A stretch of 28,432 bases of DNA from an uncultured Sutterella sp. (GTDB lineage: Bacteria; Pseudomonadota; Gammaproteobacteria; Burkholderiales; Burkholderiaceae_F): positions 1 through 28,432 of the forward strand of contig CALEAW010000093.1 in the NCBI GenBank assembly GCA_937943605.1. The letters run 5' to 3'. The translations under genes were made by a program, and so were the position numbers. Below are positions 1 to 7,641 of the stretch, one piece after another. The notes under the pieces are model-generated. The model searched no databases, had not been told where the DNA came from, and saw only the letters and a list, made by a program, of their open reading frames with translations. How positions within the stretch are numbered: position 1 is the first letter of the stretch; each line of letters opens with the position of its first letter.

Positions 1-55
1 GGCCGCGCTGATTGGAAAAAAGGCGCTCTAAATGGAGCGCCTGGGGGCTTGCGCC
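1..55 (-). repeat. Dispersed hairpin repeat, copy 1 (cut by window edge)
   Basis: Read on the minus strand this begins GGCGCAAGCCCCC, then AGGCGCTC, a 6-nt loop and GAGCGCC, a T-run, and ends ATCAGCGCGGCC at base 1. The same order of blocks occurs on the plus strand at 23279-23341. Bases 22-28 and 35-41 form a perfect 7-bp stem, and the A-run at 16-21 would give it a U-tail on the minus strand, so it could act as a minus-strand terminator, although no intact minus-strand gene ends just before it. The copy lies directly before a gene that has lost its N-terminal half. Confidence 0.55.
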
Positions 56-95
56 GTGAAAAATTTGATCAACCCTTGCAAACAGGGAGCTGACC

Positions 96-857
96 ATGTA
101 TTGTCCTTGGTCCATTCTCTGCTTTTTGTTCAACCGAAACTACACGTTTGAGAATTTTTGGTTTGAGTCGGGCGGACAACCTAATGTGTTGATGAATTAT
201 TTGGCACTGCGAAAATTAAAAGCGCCCTTCAACTTTAGCGAAACCGTTTCTCTCAATCCTAAACAATTGCTATCAAGCCGCCCGTATGACCAACTCGATG
301 TGGACGTGCTATTGCACCAGACAGGCTATTTGACCATTCGATCAGTCACTCAAGGCGGACTTTTAACCCTGGGCTATCCTAATCGAGAAGTCGAGGCTTC
401 GATGGCGCAGCTTTATGTACAGATGATGACCGACGAAGACGATCGCGATGTCGACCAGTTACTTGATGCGTTCATGTCTGGTGATGCCGATCAGGTCGTT
501 GCCGATCTGAATAAGGTTTTCAATGCCATTAATTATGAGCGTTATCCGATCCGAAACGAGGCAGCGTTGCAAGCCTGTTTGCAACTTCTTTTCATTGGCA
601 TGAAGCTTAGCCCGCGTGTTGAGGTACATTCTGCGCATGGTCGTAGTGATATCGAATTGTTGGCCAAAGACTTTTATTGGGTATTGGAGCTCAAGTTTTC
701 ACGATCTGGCATTGACGCCAATGCTTTGTGCTTACATGCTGTCGAGCAGATATTAGAGAACCGTTACGGTGAAACGCCACATCAAAAGCCATTAGTTCGA
801 TTGGCCTTGGTATTCGATGGCACATCGCGGCAGATTACAGCCTGGAAGAAGGTTTGA
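96..857 (+). CDS. N-terminally truncated AAA-ATPase-like protein, PD-(D/E)XK nuclease half (DUF1703 family)
   Basis: The 253-aa product matches the C-terminal half of the DUF1703 family, proteins of roughly 500-550 aa with an N-terminal AAA-ATPase-like domain and a C-terminal PD-(D/E)XK fold. It opens at the usual inter-domain segment (CPWSIL, then FENFWFESGGQPNVL). The nuclease-like core is seen as D185 (GRSDIELL) and E198-L-K200 (VLELKF). The ATPase half is absent. An in-frame TGA lies at 66-68, and the codons between it and the ATG still resemble family sequence (NREL), so the truncation point is near 56-75, next to the hairpin repeat. A fortuitous but good AGGGAG lies 6 nt before the ATG. 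It is probably a decayed accessory gene; whether it is translated is unknown. Confidence 0.7.
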   Translation: MYCPWSILCFLFNRNYTFENFWFESGGQPNVLMNYLALRKLKAPFNFSETVSLNPKQLLSSRPYDQLDVDVLLHQTGYLTIRSVTQGGLLTLGYPNREVEASMAQLYVQMMTDEDDRDVDQLLDAFMSGDADQVVADLNKVFNAINYERYPIRNEAALQACLQLLFIGMKLSPRVEVHSAHGRSDIELLAKDFYWVLELKFSRSGIDANALCLHAVEQILENRYGETPHQKPLVRLALVFDGTSRQITAWKKV

Positions 858-956
858 ACGAGTACATGAGCCAATGGCTGTGGAGATTGAACGCATGATG
901 GCGGTGCCTCGCAAGAAGCTGCCGCCATTTATATATCAGCTCATCAAAAGAGATTG

Positions 957-1169
957 TCAGCCCTCGTTGTCTTCACGTTCAAGGCGCTCCGGATAGGCCT
1001 CAAAGACAAGATCAAGTTGCCCCCAAACTGGACCGCAGGCCATGCCGCCGGTGAGGTTAGAGAGGATAAAGTTGCTGCCTGTGGCGACCATATAGTTGTG
1101 ATCAACATCCTCACTATTAAAGAGTTCTGGACGGGTTTGTTCTTCGAAGATTTCTTCACCCAGGTCGGA
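957..1169 (-). pseudogene. C-terminal fragment of an unrecognised gene
   Basis: On the minus strand an open frame of 70 codons runs between stops at 1170-1172 and 957-959 and contains no upstream start. Its translation looks like real protein: it includes EEIFEEQTRPELF, then NYMVATGSNF, GGMACGPVWGQLDLVF and an acidic tail. The other frames here give low-complexity products. I do not recognise the family. An acidic C-terminus with a G-P-V-W-G-Q motif would fit an immunity-like or other accessory protein. The 5' part is missing or out of frame, so it is called a remnant. Confidence 0.35.
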
Positions 1170-1218
1170 TCATTCAAAACAAAGCATAAGAGGCCTTGCG
1201 TCAATCGAGAGCGCGGTC

Positions 1219-1251
1219 AAAAAAACAGCTACCGAGGAGGTCGGTAGCTGT
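1219..1251 (-). terminator. Rho-independent terminator of the AlbA_2 gene
   Basis: A perfect 11-bp stem (1225-1235 with 1241-1251, 5-nt loop GGAGG) is followed on the minus strand by a run of seven T residues (A-run 1219-1225 on the plus strand). It lies 24 bp past the stop codon of the minus-strand gene at 1275. Confidence 0.85.
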
Positions 1252-1274
1252 CAATGGCGGTTCTTGCAATATCC

Positions 1275-2741
1275 TTAGGCCCAATACGGAATATAGCGGC
1301 GTAATCGTGGGCCAGCTTCAGGGTCATACGGTTTGATGAGGTTTCTCGAAAGCGCTTCTTTAATAATACGGCTGATTGCGGCTGAACTTTTTGATTCAAT
1401 ACCGAAGCGATTACGCAAAGTGGCATTGGTCATAGGTTCATGATTCACATATTTGAGTACGCAATGCTGATAACAGATTTCAAGCTTTTCTTGTGTTGAA
1501 TAATCCTTAAACGATTTGTATACGCCAATTACAACTTTGAAATTATCACCTGTATCCTCGAATTCTGGTGCTGGAAGGTTGGCTTTTTCGGTCGCATCAA
1601 CAACTTTATCAATACCACTACCGCGTTCTTCACAAATGTACATGCGGCTCATCAGAGAGGCCAGCGCCTCATTTCGACTTCGAGGAGGACAATCAATTAA
1701 GCGAGCGGTGTCCACTAGAGGATGTCCAGGATTAACAATTTCAATCCTGTTGTCGAAAATTTCCAACATGGGACCTGTGCCTGGAATTCTGAAGTCTTGA
1801 TGAATGAGCGCATTGGGTACCAATTCACGAAGGATGATGTCAGGATACATGTTGACCTCTTTGCGTAATGCATCACCAATGATTTCATGACTAGGCAACA
1901 AAGCTTTGATCAGCCTAATCGTGCCTTCAAAATCGACAGCATAGCCTTGATCACAAAGAAACTCCTTCTCTGTTTGCAAACGGTTATTGCCAACATACTT
2001 AACGATGCGCAGTGCCTTTCGAGCTAAAGAATCAAAATGGCTGAGATTTTGTGCAAAGCAAATGGCACCAAGGTTGGTTATAGAGTAGAGACCGTTAATT
2101 TCTTTTATGAGCAATTGATCCTGAACCATTCGCTCCAAAAGGGCTTCTTGCGTTTTGGGTCTCGTCAGTGACATGCACTTCAAGTAGGCAGTGTCAGAGA
2201 GTAGGTTAAATACTTGATCGCCATTTAAAGACTTAGCGGCAATACGGGATTCAAATGATTTGTTATCAAAAGATCGCCAAAGTTTGCGTTCTTTTTCAGG
2301 AAAGTCTTGAAGTCGCTTTGTAGTGGAGCCGACTCGTATCCATTCATCGCCATCAAACTTCACGGGTGTGTTTGCTGCGGCAGGAATTTGGATCAGAATA
2401 ACAGGTATGCCTTCTGCCGTTGAAAATTCGTAAGGTTGAAATTCGGTTTTTGGTGAAAGTTTTTGCTGCAACCAACTTTCGACTTCTTGTTGCTTATGCG
2501 TAGCGCCAGAAAAATGGACATGGGTACCTACGATTTCATGGGTTTTGTCATCAACGCCATAAACAATGTAACCACATTCCTTCTCAAGTAATGCTGCAGA
2601 GTTGGATAAGGCGGATATATATTTTCCAAGTTTCTCCCAGTCAGGGTTTGTATTAAATTCGACCCATTCTGTTTCATGTGGCATTTGAACCAACGCTTGG
2701 AGATGAAGTCGCAACTCTTCAATGGTAGGTTGATTAAGCAT
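1275..2741 (-). CDS. AlbA_2 (Schlafen-type) domain ATP-binding protein with C-terminal helix-turn-helix
   Basis: A 488-aa protein with the layout common in bacterial AlbA_2/HATPase_c_4 proteins. Residues about 20-150 form the AlbA_2 region (ETEWVEFNTN, then GYIVYGVDD and WIRVGSTTKR). Residues about 300-400 resemble a degenerate GHKL-type ATP-binding domain: RELVPNALIHQDF as the N-box and ERGSGIDKV as a glycine-rich box. Residues about 420-488 form a winged-helix-like tail (NATLRNRFGIES). Such proteins are usually annotated as transcriptional regulators or ATP-binding proteins, and many lie in defence or mobile regions; a specific role cannot be read here. The ATG is preceded by GAGG (GAGGACTGAAAA). 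Transcription is monocistronic: it has its own terminator at 1219-1251 and a promoter region with an inverted repeat that could be its own operator. Confidence 0.85.
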   Translation of the reverse strand: MLNQPTIEELRLHLQALVQMPHETEWVEFNTNPDWEKLGKYISALSNSAALLEKECGYIVYGVDDKTHEIVGTHVHFSGATHKQQEVESWLQQKLSPKTEFQPYEFSTAEGIPVILIQIPAAANTPVKFDGDEWIRVGSTTKRLQDFPEKERKLWRSFDNKSFESRIAAKSLNGDQVFNLLSDTAYLKCMSLTRPKTQEALLERMVQDQLLIKEINGLYSITNLGAICFAQNLSHFDSLARKALRIVKYVGNNRLQTEKEFLCDQGYAVDFEGTIRLIKALLPSHEIIGDALRKEVNMYPDIILRELVPNALIHQDFRIPGTGPMLEIFDNRIEIVNPGHPLVDTARLIDCPPRSRNEALASLMSRMYICEERGSGIDKVVDATEKANLPAPEFEDTGDNFKVVIGVYKSFKDYSTQEKLEICYQHCVLKYVNHEPMTNATLRNRFGIESKSSAAISRIIKEALSRNLIKPYDPEAGPRLRRYIPYWA

Positions 2742-2767
2742 TTTTCAGTCCTCATCTAGATGACTGA

Positions 2768-2815
2768 ATTATAGCGATTGCACAACTATTTATTAACTAA
2801 GTGTCAATAGTGCAA
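2768..2815 (-). promoter_or_regulatory. Promoter and inverted repeat upstream of the AlbA_2 gene
   Basis: On the minus strand a perfect TATAAT (plus 2768-2773) lies 26 bp before the ATG, with TTAATA 17 bp further upstream as a weak -35. A consensus TTGACA (plus 2802-2807) is present but 28 bp from the TATAAT. An imperfect inverted repeat, TTGCAC-aa-CTATT (2778-2790) against AATAGTGCAA (2806-2815), overlaps the spacer and upstream half and could be an operator. Confidence 0.45.
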
Positions 2816-2961
2816 GTAATTGAAATCTAAAGGAATTAATTGGAAAACCTTTTGAAAAAAAATGAAAAAATATACAATTTGTCAAGAAGACTGTTGAATG
2901 AAGAAAGTGTCAAAAATCCTTCGTAGTTGCTACGCGATGGCGTTGATCGACCATGAACAAT

Positions 2962-3014
2962 AAAAAGGCAGCTTGGGAGTCATCCAAACCGGCTTCGGTG
3001 TTGATTGCCTTTTT
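2962..3014 (-). terminator. Degenerate terminator of the argF remnant
   Basis: AAAAAGGCA (2962-2970) pairs with TGCCTTTTT (3006-3014), enclosing a second small ACCG/CGGT hairpin. It sits where the intact argF has its terminator (6587-6624) and shares CCAAACCG with it, so it is the diverged counterpart belonging to the argF 3' remnant. Confidence 0.5.
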
Positions 3015-3017
3015 GGA

Positions 3018-3185
3018 TTACTTGGTCTTACCGTCCAACACACCCAAGACACAGTATTCCATGATGGCTTTCTGGGCATGCAAGCGGTTTTCAGCTTCAT
3101 CCCACACAACTGATTGCGGACCGTCAATGACGTCAGTCGTCACTTTTTCACCACGGTGATCAGGCAAGCAGTGCATCAAGACTGA
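3018..3185 (-). pseudogene. argF: 3' remnant of a second argF allele
   Basis: Reading the minus strand, about 55 codons match the C-terminus of the intact argF at 6643-7563: MHCLPDHRGE, then DVIDGPQSVVWDEAENRL, HAQKAIMEYC and a stop after DGKTK. The intact gene has HCLPAHRG and ends DGKMK. The body (about 3050-3182) has only a handful of mismatches to 6679-6807, whereas the last 12-14 codons are more diverged. Homology stops at about 3185, where AT-rich unrelated sequence begins. It has no start and only the last fifth of the gene. Substitutions such as LLGVLDGKMK to VLGVLDGKTK look like allelic divergence rather than a fresh duplication. It marks the left edge of the IetAS-arg segment. Confidence 0.9.
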
Positions 3186-3230
3186 ACCGAACAGTAGAGT
3201 TAGGCAGTAAAAGAATTTTAGCCAGGAAAA

Positions 3231-3264
3231 TTAAAAATGTCCCAAAATCAGATATTATGTCCCA
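3231..3264 (+). promoter_or_regulatory. Candidate ietA promoter with paired ATGTCCCA repeats
   Basis: TTAAAA (3231-3236) and TATTAT (3253-3258) with a 16-bp spacer form a plausible promoter 34 bp before the ATG. Two identical ATGTCCCA words lie at 3237-3244 and 3257-3264, exactly 20 bp apart (about two helical turns). One is in the spacer and one overlaps the -10, as expected of an operator. The promoter assignment is by eye. Confidence 0.4.
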
Positions 3265-3291
3265 TAGTGTAACAAGTGCTTGGGAGGCGTC

Positions 3292-4329
3292 ATGAAAAAA
3301 CAAGTGATTGTCGATTTGATTCGCTACCACGTCGAAGGTAATGAATCGGGATTTCGGTCGCAGGCCTATGATATTGCGAACGAGTTTGAACAGATGGGAG
3401 ATCACGAGATCGCTAGATTTATTCGCTTTCAGCTGTCTGGTGACTCTTGGGTTCCTCAAGATAGTTGTGAAATCGATTTACCTGGATTTTGGCAAAAAAG
3501 CACACCGAGTGATCAGCCACTGCCTCTTCCTGAAATTATTGTTGAGGATGTCATGGGAGTCGTCAATGCAGTGGCTGAAAAACGTGGCGTTAATAAATTT
3601 TTGTTTATTGGCTCACCTGGAACTGGTAAAACGGAAACTGCAAAGCAAATTGCTAGACTATTGAGCCGTGATTTATTTATCTTGGATTTTACTCAACTGA
3701 TAGATAGTCATTTAGGCGAGACGGCTCGAAATATATCAGAAGCTTTTCGGACAATGAGTGAAGGTACGATAGCTGAGCATTCAGTGTTTTTTTTAGACGA
3801 ACTTGATGCTATAGCGATGGATAGGACCAACTCTAGAGATGTTCGAGAGATGGGACGAGTGACGTCGGCTTTTCTTAAACAATTAGATAGCTTGGATTCG
3901 AGAATCGTGGTTATTGCAGCGACAAATCTCCATAAGCATATGGATAAAGCAATAATCCGACGATTTGATGCAGTAGTTGATTTCAATAGATATGAAAAAG
4001 AGGATCTCTTGATGGTTGCGGATAGTCTGATGAAGCACTACTGCGCGCAATTTAAAAGAAAACAACCTGCAAAGCGACTGTACCATAAGGTTCTTTTATT
4101 ACTTGACTCCTTACCTTACCCTGGTGATCTAAAAAATTATATTAAATCAAGTTTAGTTTTTAGTTCTTCAGATGAAGCAGATAGTTGCATTCGTAGATTG
4201 TATCGATCTGTTTTAAATGGGAGAGCACTAACGGCTGAAGAATTGCATCATAGAGGGTTTACTGTACGAGAAATTCAAACTTTAACAGGAGTATCTAAAA
4301 GCAAAGTGGCTCGAGATCTTCGGAGTTAG
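3292..4329 (+). CDS. ietA: AAA+ ATPase, IetA-like subunit of a two-gene defence module
   Basis: A 345-aa single-domain AAA+ ATPase. Walker A is GSPGTGKT (107-114), Walker B is VFFLDELD (165-172), sensor 1 is A-T-N212, and an arginine finger pair is R223-R224. An N-terminal helical region (1-80) precedes the ATPase, and a short helix-turn-helix-like tail (FTVREIQTLTGVSKSKVARD) ends it. The ATG at 3292 has GGGAGG 4 nt upstream and is preferred over an in-frame TTG at 3280, which has no ribosome site. The subtilase gene follows after 2 nt, so the two are translated together. AAA ATPase plus S8 protease is the composition of IetAS, first described in plasmid incompatibility in Agrobacterium and later tested as an anti-phage system. 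The symbol is given by gene pairing, not by sequence search. Confidence 0.8.
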   Translation: MKKQVIVDLIRYHVEGNESGFRSQAYDIANEFEQMGDHEIARFIRFQLSGDSWVPQDSCEIDLPGFWQKSTPSDQPLPLPEIIVEDVMGVVNAVAEKRGVNKFLFIGSPGTGKTETAKQIARLLSRDLFILDFTQLIDSHLGETARNISEAFRTMSEGTIAEHSVFFLDELDAIAMDRTNSRDVREMGRVTSAFLKQLDSLDSRIVVIAATNLHKHMDKAIIRRFDAVVDFNRYEKEDLLMVADSLMKHYCAQFKRKQPAKRLYHKVLLLLDSLPYPGDLKNYIKSSLVFSSSDEADSCIRRLYRSVLNGRALTAEELHHRGFTVREIQTLTGVSKSKVARDLRS

Positions 4330-4331
4330 TA

Positions 4332-6548
4332 ATGAATAATATTGTTATGTTAAAAGGTGCAATCCAAGATGAATCGCATACTCGTTTTGGTGGAGGGATT
4401 AGTTTTCCAAAAGGAAAAGATTATCCAATTGGACATCTTAATGAAATTCGTAATCAACTTGTTGAGATTAGGGAGTTTTGGAAAAAACATGACCAAATCG
4501 GTGGTATTCTTTTAAGTGTTCATTATAAAAAATTTGTTCCGAAGTCAGGGCGTGCTACCTATTTACTCGGGCTTAATTCAATTGAGAGTGCCAAAGCAAG
4601 CATTCGAGGAGTTAAGTTTGCTCTTCATGATGGTAAGCCTGAACATCATATTATTACGCATTTTTTCCGTAAAGATCATTTAGATGCTTGTATTGATAAT
4701 CTAAAATATATTATTGATTATCTGAAAAATAAGGGGTGGGAATGGATTCGAGAAGGTGATTTTAGAAATATCGAGGCAGATATACTTGATCAGACTGTTA
4801 TAAGTAAAACTAAATTTAAAGTAATTTTAAGGGATGCGGCCTGGGTAGAGAAAATCAATATTGAGCAAGATGTCGAAGAAGTTTCAGAAAATGGAATAGT
4901 ATCATTTTACCGAACAGCGGTGCCAGTGCACACTATTTTATCCAAACTCGGAGTTAATCTGATGCCAGACGATGTTTTGGATAGTTTGACGGTAAGATTA
5001 GATCCTCATAATTTAGATCTTATCAAGGCACAGGTTCCCTATTTAATTAGTATGCAAGCGAGGGATTTGACACTGATTCCTGAAGTTATTTCAGTTGAGC
5101 AACCCGTTGCCCCCATAAAGATACCTGATCCTAAAGATGAGCCAATAATCGGTGTCCTTGATACACAGGTGTCAAAACAGGTTTATTTCAGCAAATGGAT
5201 AGAGTCGCATAACGAGCTGGAAGAGTCGGATCTTGAAAATAGCCAACATTTTAAGCATGGAACTCAAGTCTGTTCGATTATTGTCGATGGTCCAACAAGT
5301 AACCCAAAATTGCAGGATGGTTGCGGTCGGTTTCGTGTACGACATTTCGGCATAGCTAGAGAAGGTCGTAATAGTGTTGTTGAGCTTTTGAAAAAAATCA
5401 AAACGATTGTCATAAGTAATCCAGATATCGTGGTTTGGAATTTGTCACTGGGGGCGAGTACTGAAATTCGTTTTAATTCAATTTCACCAGCTGCAGCGGT
5501 ATTGGATGAATTGGCAGCTAAATATAATGTTATATTTGTTGTTGCTGCTACAAATCGCCCATGGACAATAAAAAATAATGATTACCGAATTGGTTCTCCT
5601 GCCGATGCTGTTAACGGATTAACAGTTGGTGCTGTTAACGGTTATGGTCAACCAACAACATACACTAGGCAAGGCCCTGCTTTACATTACTTTATTAAAC
5701 CAGATGTGGCTTATTTTGGAGGTGAAGGAAAGGAATGTATAAGCGTTTGTAATAGTCTTGGCGAGGCCAAAGTAATTGGTACTTCATTTGCTGCACCATG
5801 GATTTCTAGAAAACTTGCGTTTTTAATTCATAAAATGGGGTTCTCGCGGGAGGTGGCTAAAGCACTCATCATCGATAGCGCTCTTGGTTGGAAGAAAAAT
5901 ATGGGTGAGAGTTGGAAAAAGATCGGCTTTGGCGTAGTTCCTACACATATAAATAATATTCTTCGTTCAGAGAATAACGAAATCAGGTTTATCATTCATG
6001 GGGTAGCTTCAAAGTACCATACATTTCACTATATGATCCCAATTCCTAAGGATGAAAATGGAAAATTTTCATTTGATGTTAGGGCGACTATGTGTTATTT
6101 TCCAGACTGCTCCAGAGAGCAAGGTGTTGACTATACAACTAATGAATTAAGTTTTCGTTTCGGTCGAGTGAAAGTTAATAAAGGAAAACCAGAAATAAAA
6201 CGACTGAATGAAGGAACTAAGAGAGAAAAAATTTTTGAAAAGGAACTAAGAGAGATTTTCCAGAAGTGGCAAAACGTCAAGGTCGAACGTCAAATAATAT
6301 CACGTGGTTTAACGGCATATACAGATGCTTGGGGATTTGCAATTGAGATGGTTCACCGTGACAAAACAGTTTCTAAAAAGCAAATACCTTTTAGCATCGT
6401 AGTAACTTTAAGAGAAATAAACGATGTAAATCGGATGGGAGTTTTCAAGAAACTTTGTCAAATAAAAGGGTGGTCGATTGAAACTGTAGATATTGACGAG
6501 CGACTCAAAATTCAAGAAAGTTCACAGGAAGAGTTGGTCTTCAATTAG
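4332..6548 (+). CDS. ietS: Subtilisin-like S8 serine protease, IetS-like partner of the AAA+ ATPase
   Basis: 738 aa without signal peptide, hence cytoplasmic. After an N-terminal region of about 270 residues comes an S8 peptidase domain with the full triad: D277 (IIGVLDTQV), H309 (FKHGTQVCSI), oxyanion N408 (VVAATNRP) and S485 (GTSFAAP). The Asp motif reads DTQ rather than the usual DTG; the other three motifs are canonical, so the enzyme is probably active. About 190 residues follow the catalytic domain. The start is 2 nt after the ATPase stop, with GGAG just before it. The gene is visibly more AT-rich than the arg genes beside it, a sign of transfer. In the IetAS model the ATPase restrains or directs a toxic protease; that role is taken from the family. 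It converges with argF through a shared bidirectional terminator. Confidence 0.85.
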   Translation: MNNIVMLKGAIQDESHTRFGGGISFPKGKDYPIGHLNEIRNQLVEIREFWKKHDQIGGILLSVHYKKFVPKSGRATYLLGLNSIESAKASIRGVKFALHDGKPEHHIITHFFRKDHLDACIDNLKYIIDYLKNKGWEWIREGDFRNIEADILDQTVISKTKFKVILRDAAWVEKINIEQDVEEVSENGIVSFYRTAVPVHTILSKLGVNLMPDDVLDSLTVRLDPHNLDLIKAQVPYLISMQARDLTLIPEVISVEQPVAPIKIPDPKDEPIIGVLDTQVSKQVYFSKWIESHNELEESDLENSQHFKHGTQVCSIIVDGPTSNPKLQDGCGRFRVRHFGIAREGRNSVVELLKKIKTIVISNPDIVVWNLSLGASTEIRFNSISPAAAVLDELAAKYNVIFVVAATNRPWTIKNNDYRIGSPADAVNGLTVGAVNGYGQPTTYTRQGPALHYFIKPDVAYFGGEGKECISVCNSLGEAKVIGTSFAAPWISRKLAFLIHKMGFSREVAKALIIDSALGWKKNMGESWKKIGFGVVPTHINNILRSENNEIRFIIHGVASKYHTFHYMIPIPKDENGKFSFDVRATMCYFPDCSREQGVDYTTNELSFRFGRVKVNKGKPEIKRLNEGTKREKIFEKELREIFQKWQNVKVERQIISRGLTAYTDAWGFAIEMVHRDKTVSKKQIPFSIVVTLREINDVNRMGVFKKLCQIKGWSIETVDIDERLKIQESSQEELVFN

Positions 6549-6586
6549 CCTTTGCATAGCATTATTAGATAATTTAAGTTCGACAC

Positions 6587-6624
6587 AAAAAGGCGGCCTG
6601 GATATATTCCAAACCGCCTTTTTT
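6587..6624. terminator. Bidirectional terminator between ietS and argF
   Basis: A 10-bp stem (6592-6601 with 6609-6618, two G-T pairs when read on the minus strand, 7-nt loop) has an A-run on its left (6587-6591) and a T-run on its right (6619-6624). It can therefore end transcription from ietS on the plus strand and argF on the minus strand. Confidence 0.85.
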
Positions 6625-6642
6625 GACAACCGCCTGATCGAG

Positions 6643-7563
6643 TTATTTCATTTTGCCGTCAAGTACGCCTAAGAGACAGTATTCCATGATGGCTTTCTGG
6701 GCATGCAAGCGGTTTTCAGCTTCATCCCACACAACGGATTGCGGACCGTCAATCACGTCAGCCGTCACTTCTTCACCACGGTGAGCAGGCAAGCAGTGCA
6801 TAAAGACCGCATTGGGGTTCGCGACCGCCATCGATTCAGCATTCACTTGCCAACGAGCGAATGCTTCTTTACGAACTGCGTTTTCTTCTTCGTAACCCAT
6901 GCTCGTCCAAACATCGGTCGTAACGAGGTCAGCACCCTTACAGCATTCAATCGGATCATCAAAGACCTTGAGGTGGTCGCCTTCGATCGTCAAGGCGGGA
7001 TCGAGTTCATAACCCTTGGGACTTGAGAAATGAAGTTTAAAGCCTAAGAGCTTAGCGGCTTCAATCCAGGTGTAAGACATGTTGTTAGCGTCACCAACCC
7101 AAGCAACGGTCTTACCGGTAATGGGACCGCAGTGCTCTTCAAAGGTCAGAATGTCCGCCATGATCTGGACGGGGTGATATTCGTTCGTGAGACCGTTAAT
7201 GACGGGGACCTTACTGTTATTGGCCATATCAAGCAAACGATCTTGGCCGAAGGTGCGCATCATGATGAGGTCACCCATGCGGCTAATGACACGTGCCGTA
7301 TCTGGGATAGATTCAGAGCGACCGATCTGTGAACCTTCAGTGGCCAAATGCACAACATTACCGCCTAACTGATAAAAGCCCGTTTCAAAGCTCACACGCG
7401 TACGGGTGCTGGCCTTTTCAAAGACCATGATGAGCACCTTGCCACGCAAAGGCTCGTAAGGGACGCCAGACTTTTGCATGGATTTAATGACCTTGGCGCG
7501 TTCGAGCATGTAGCGTAAGGTTTCGCCCGTAAAGTCAGAGAGCTTTAAAAAGTGATTAGGCAT
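6643..7563 (-). CDS. argF: Ornithine carbamoyltransferase
   Basis: 306 aa, full length for the anabolic enzyme. It transfers the carbamoyl group of carbamoyl phosphate to ornithine, giving citrulline, in the cytoplasm. Signatures: STRTR (52-56, carbamoyl phosphate binding), EYHPVQ with HPVQ at 130-133, DVWTSMGYE (217-225, ornithine loop) and HCLPAHRG (256-263, catalytic Cys). The ATG has AGGAGG 8 nt upstream. The gene is divergent from argC-J-B-D across 736 bp and ends at the shared terminator 6587-6624. A partial second copy of its 3' end lies at 3018-3185, beyond the IetAS pair; this copy is complete and looks functional. Confidence 0.97.
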   Translation of the reverse strand: MPNHFLKLSDFTGETLRYMLERAKVIKSMQKSGVPYEPLRGKVLIMVFEKASTRTRVSFETGFYQLGGNVVHLATEGSQIGRSESIPDTARVISRMGDLIMMRTFGQDRLLDMANNSKVPVINGLTNEYHPVQIMADILTFEEHCGPITGKTVAWVGDANNMSYTWIEAAKLLGFKLHFSSPKGYELDPALTIEGDHLKVFDDPIECCKGADLVTTDVWTSMGYEEENAVRKEAFARWQVNAESMAVANPNAVFMHCLPAHRGEEVTADVIDGPQSVVWDEAENRLHAQKAIMEYCLLGVLDGKMK

Positions 7564-7613
7564 TGCTAATTCCTCCTACTTGGATGTGTGCCGTTTGATC
7601 GTAGTGTAGGACG

Positions 7614-7641
7614 AATTTAGCCTGGTAGAAGGGTCGCTCAA
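7614..7641 (-). promoter_or_regulatory. Candidate argF promoter
   Basis: On the minus strand TTGAGC (plus 7636-7641) and TAAATT (plus 7614-7619) are separated by 16 bp and lie about 50 bp before the argF ATG. No clear ArgR box (paired TGAAT/ATTCA) was seen around it. Confidence 0.4.

Noticed and set aside
954..1247. 97-codon plus-strand ORF opposite the gene fragment
   Set aside because: TTG start without a ribosome site, and it runs into the terminator hairpin at 1225-1251; the minus-strand frame reads more like protein.
2922..2934. CGTAG-TTG-CTACG hairpin
   Set aside because: Only a 5-bp stem, no T-run, no gene end nearby.
3280..3291. TTG start for ietA, four codons earlier
   Set aside because: It would place the GGGAGG ribosome site inside the gene; the ATG at 3292 uses it.
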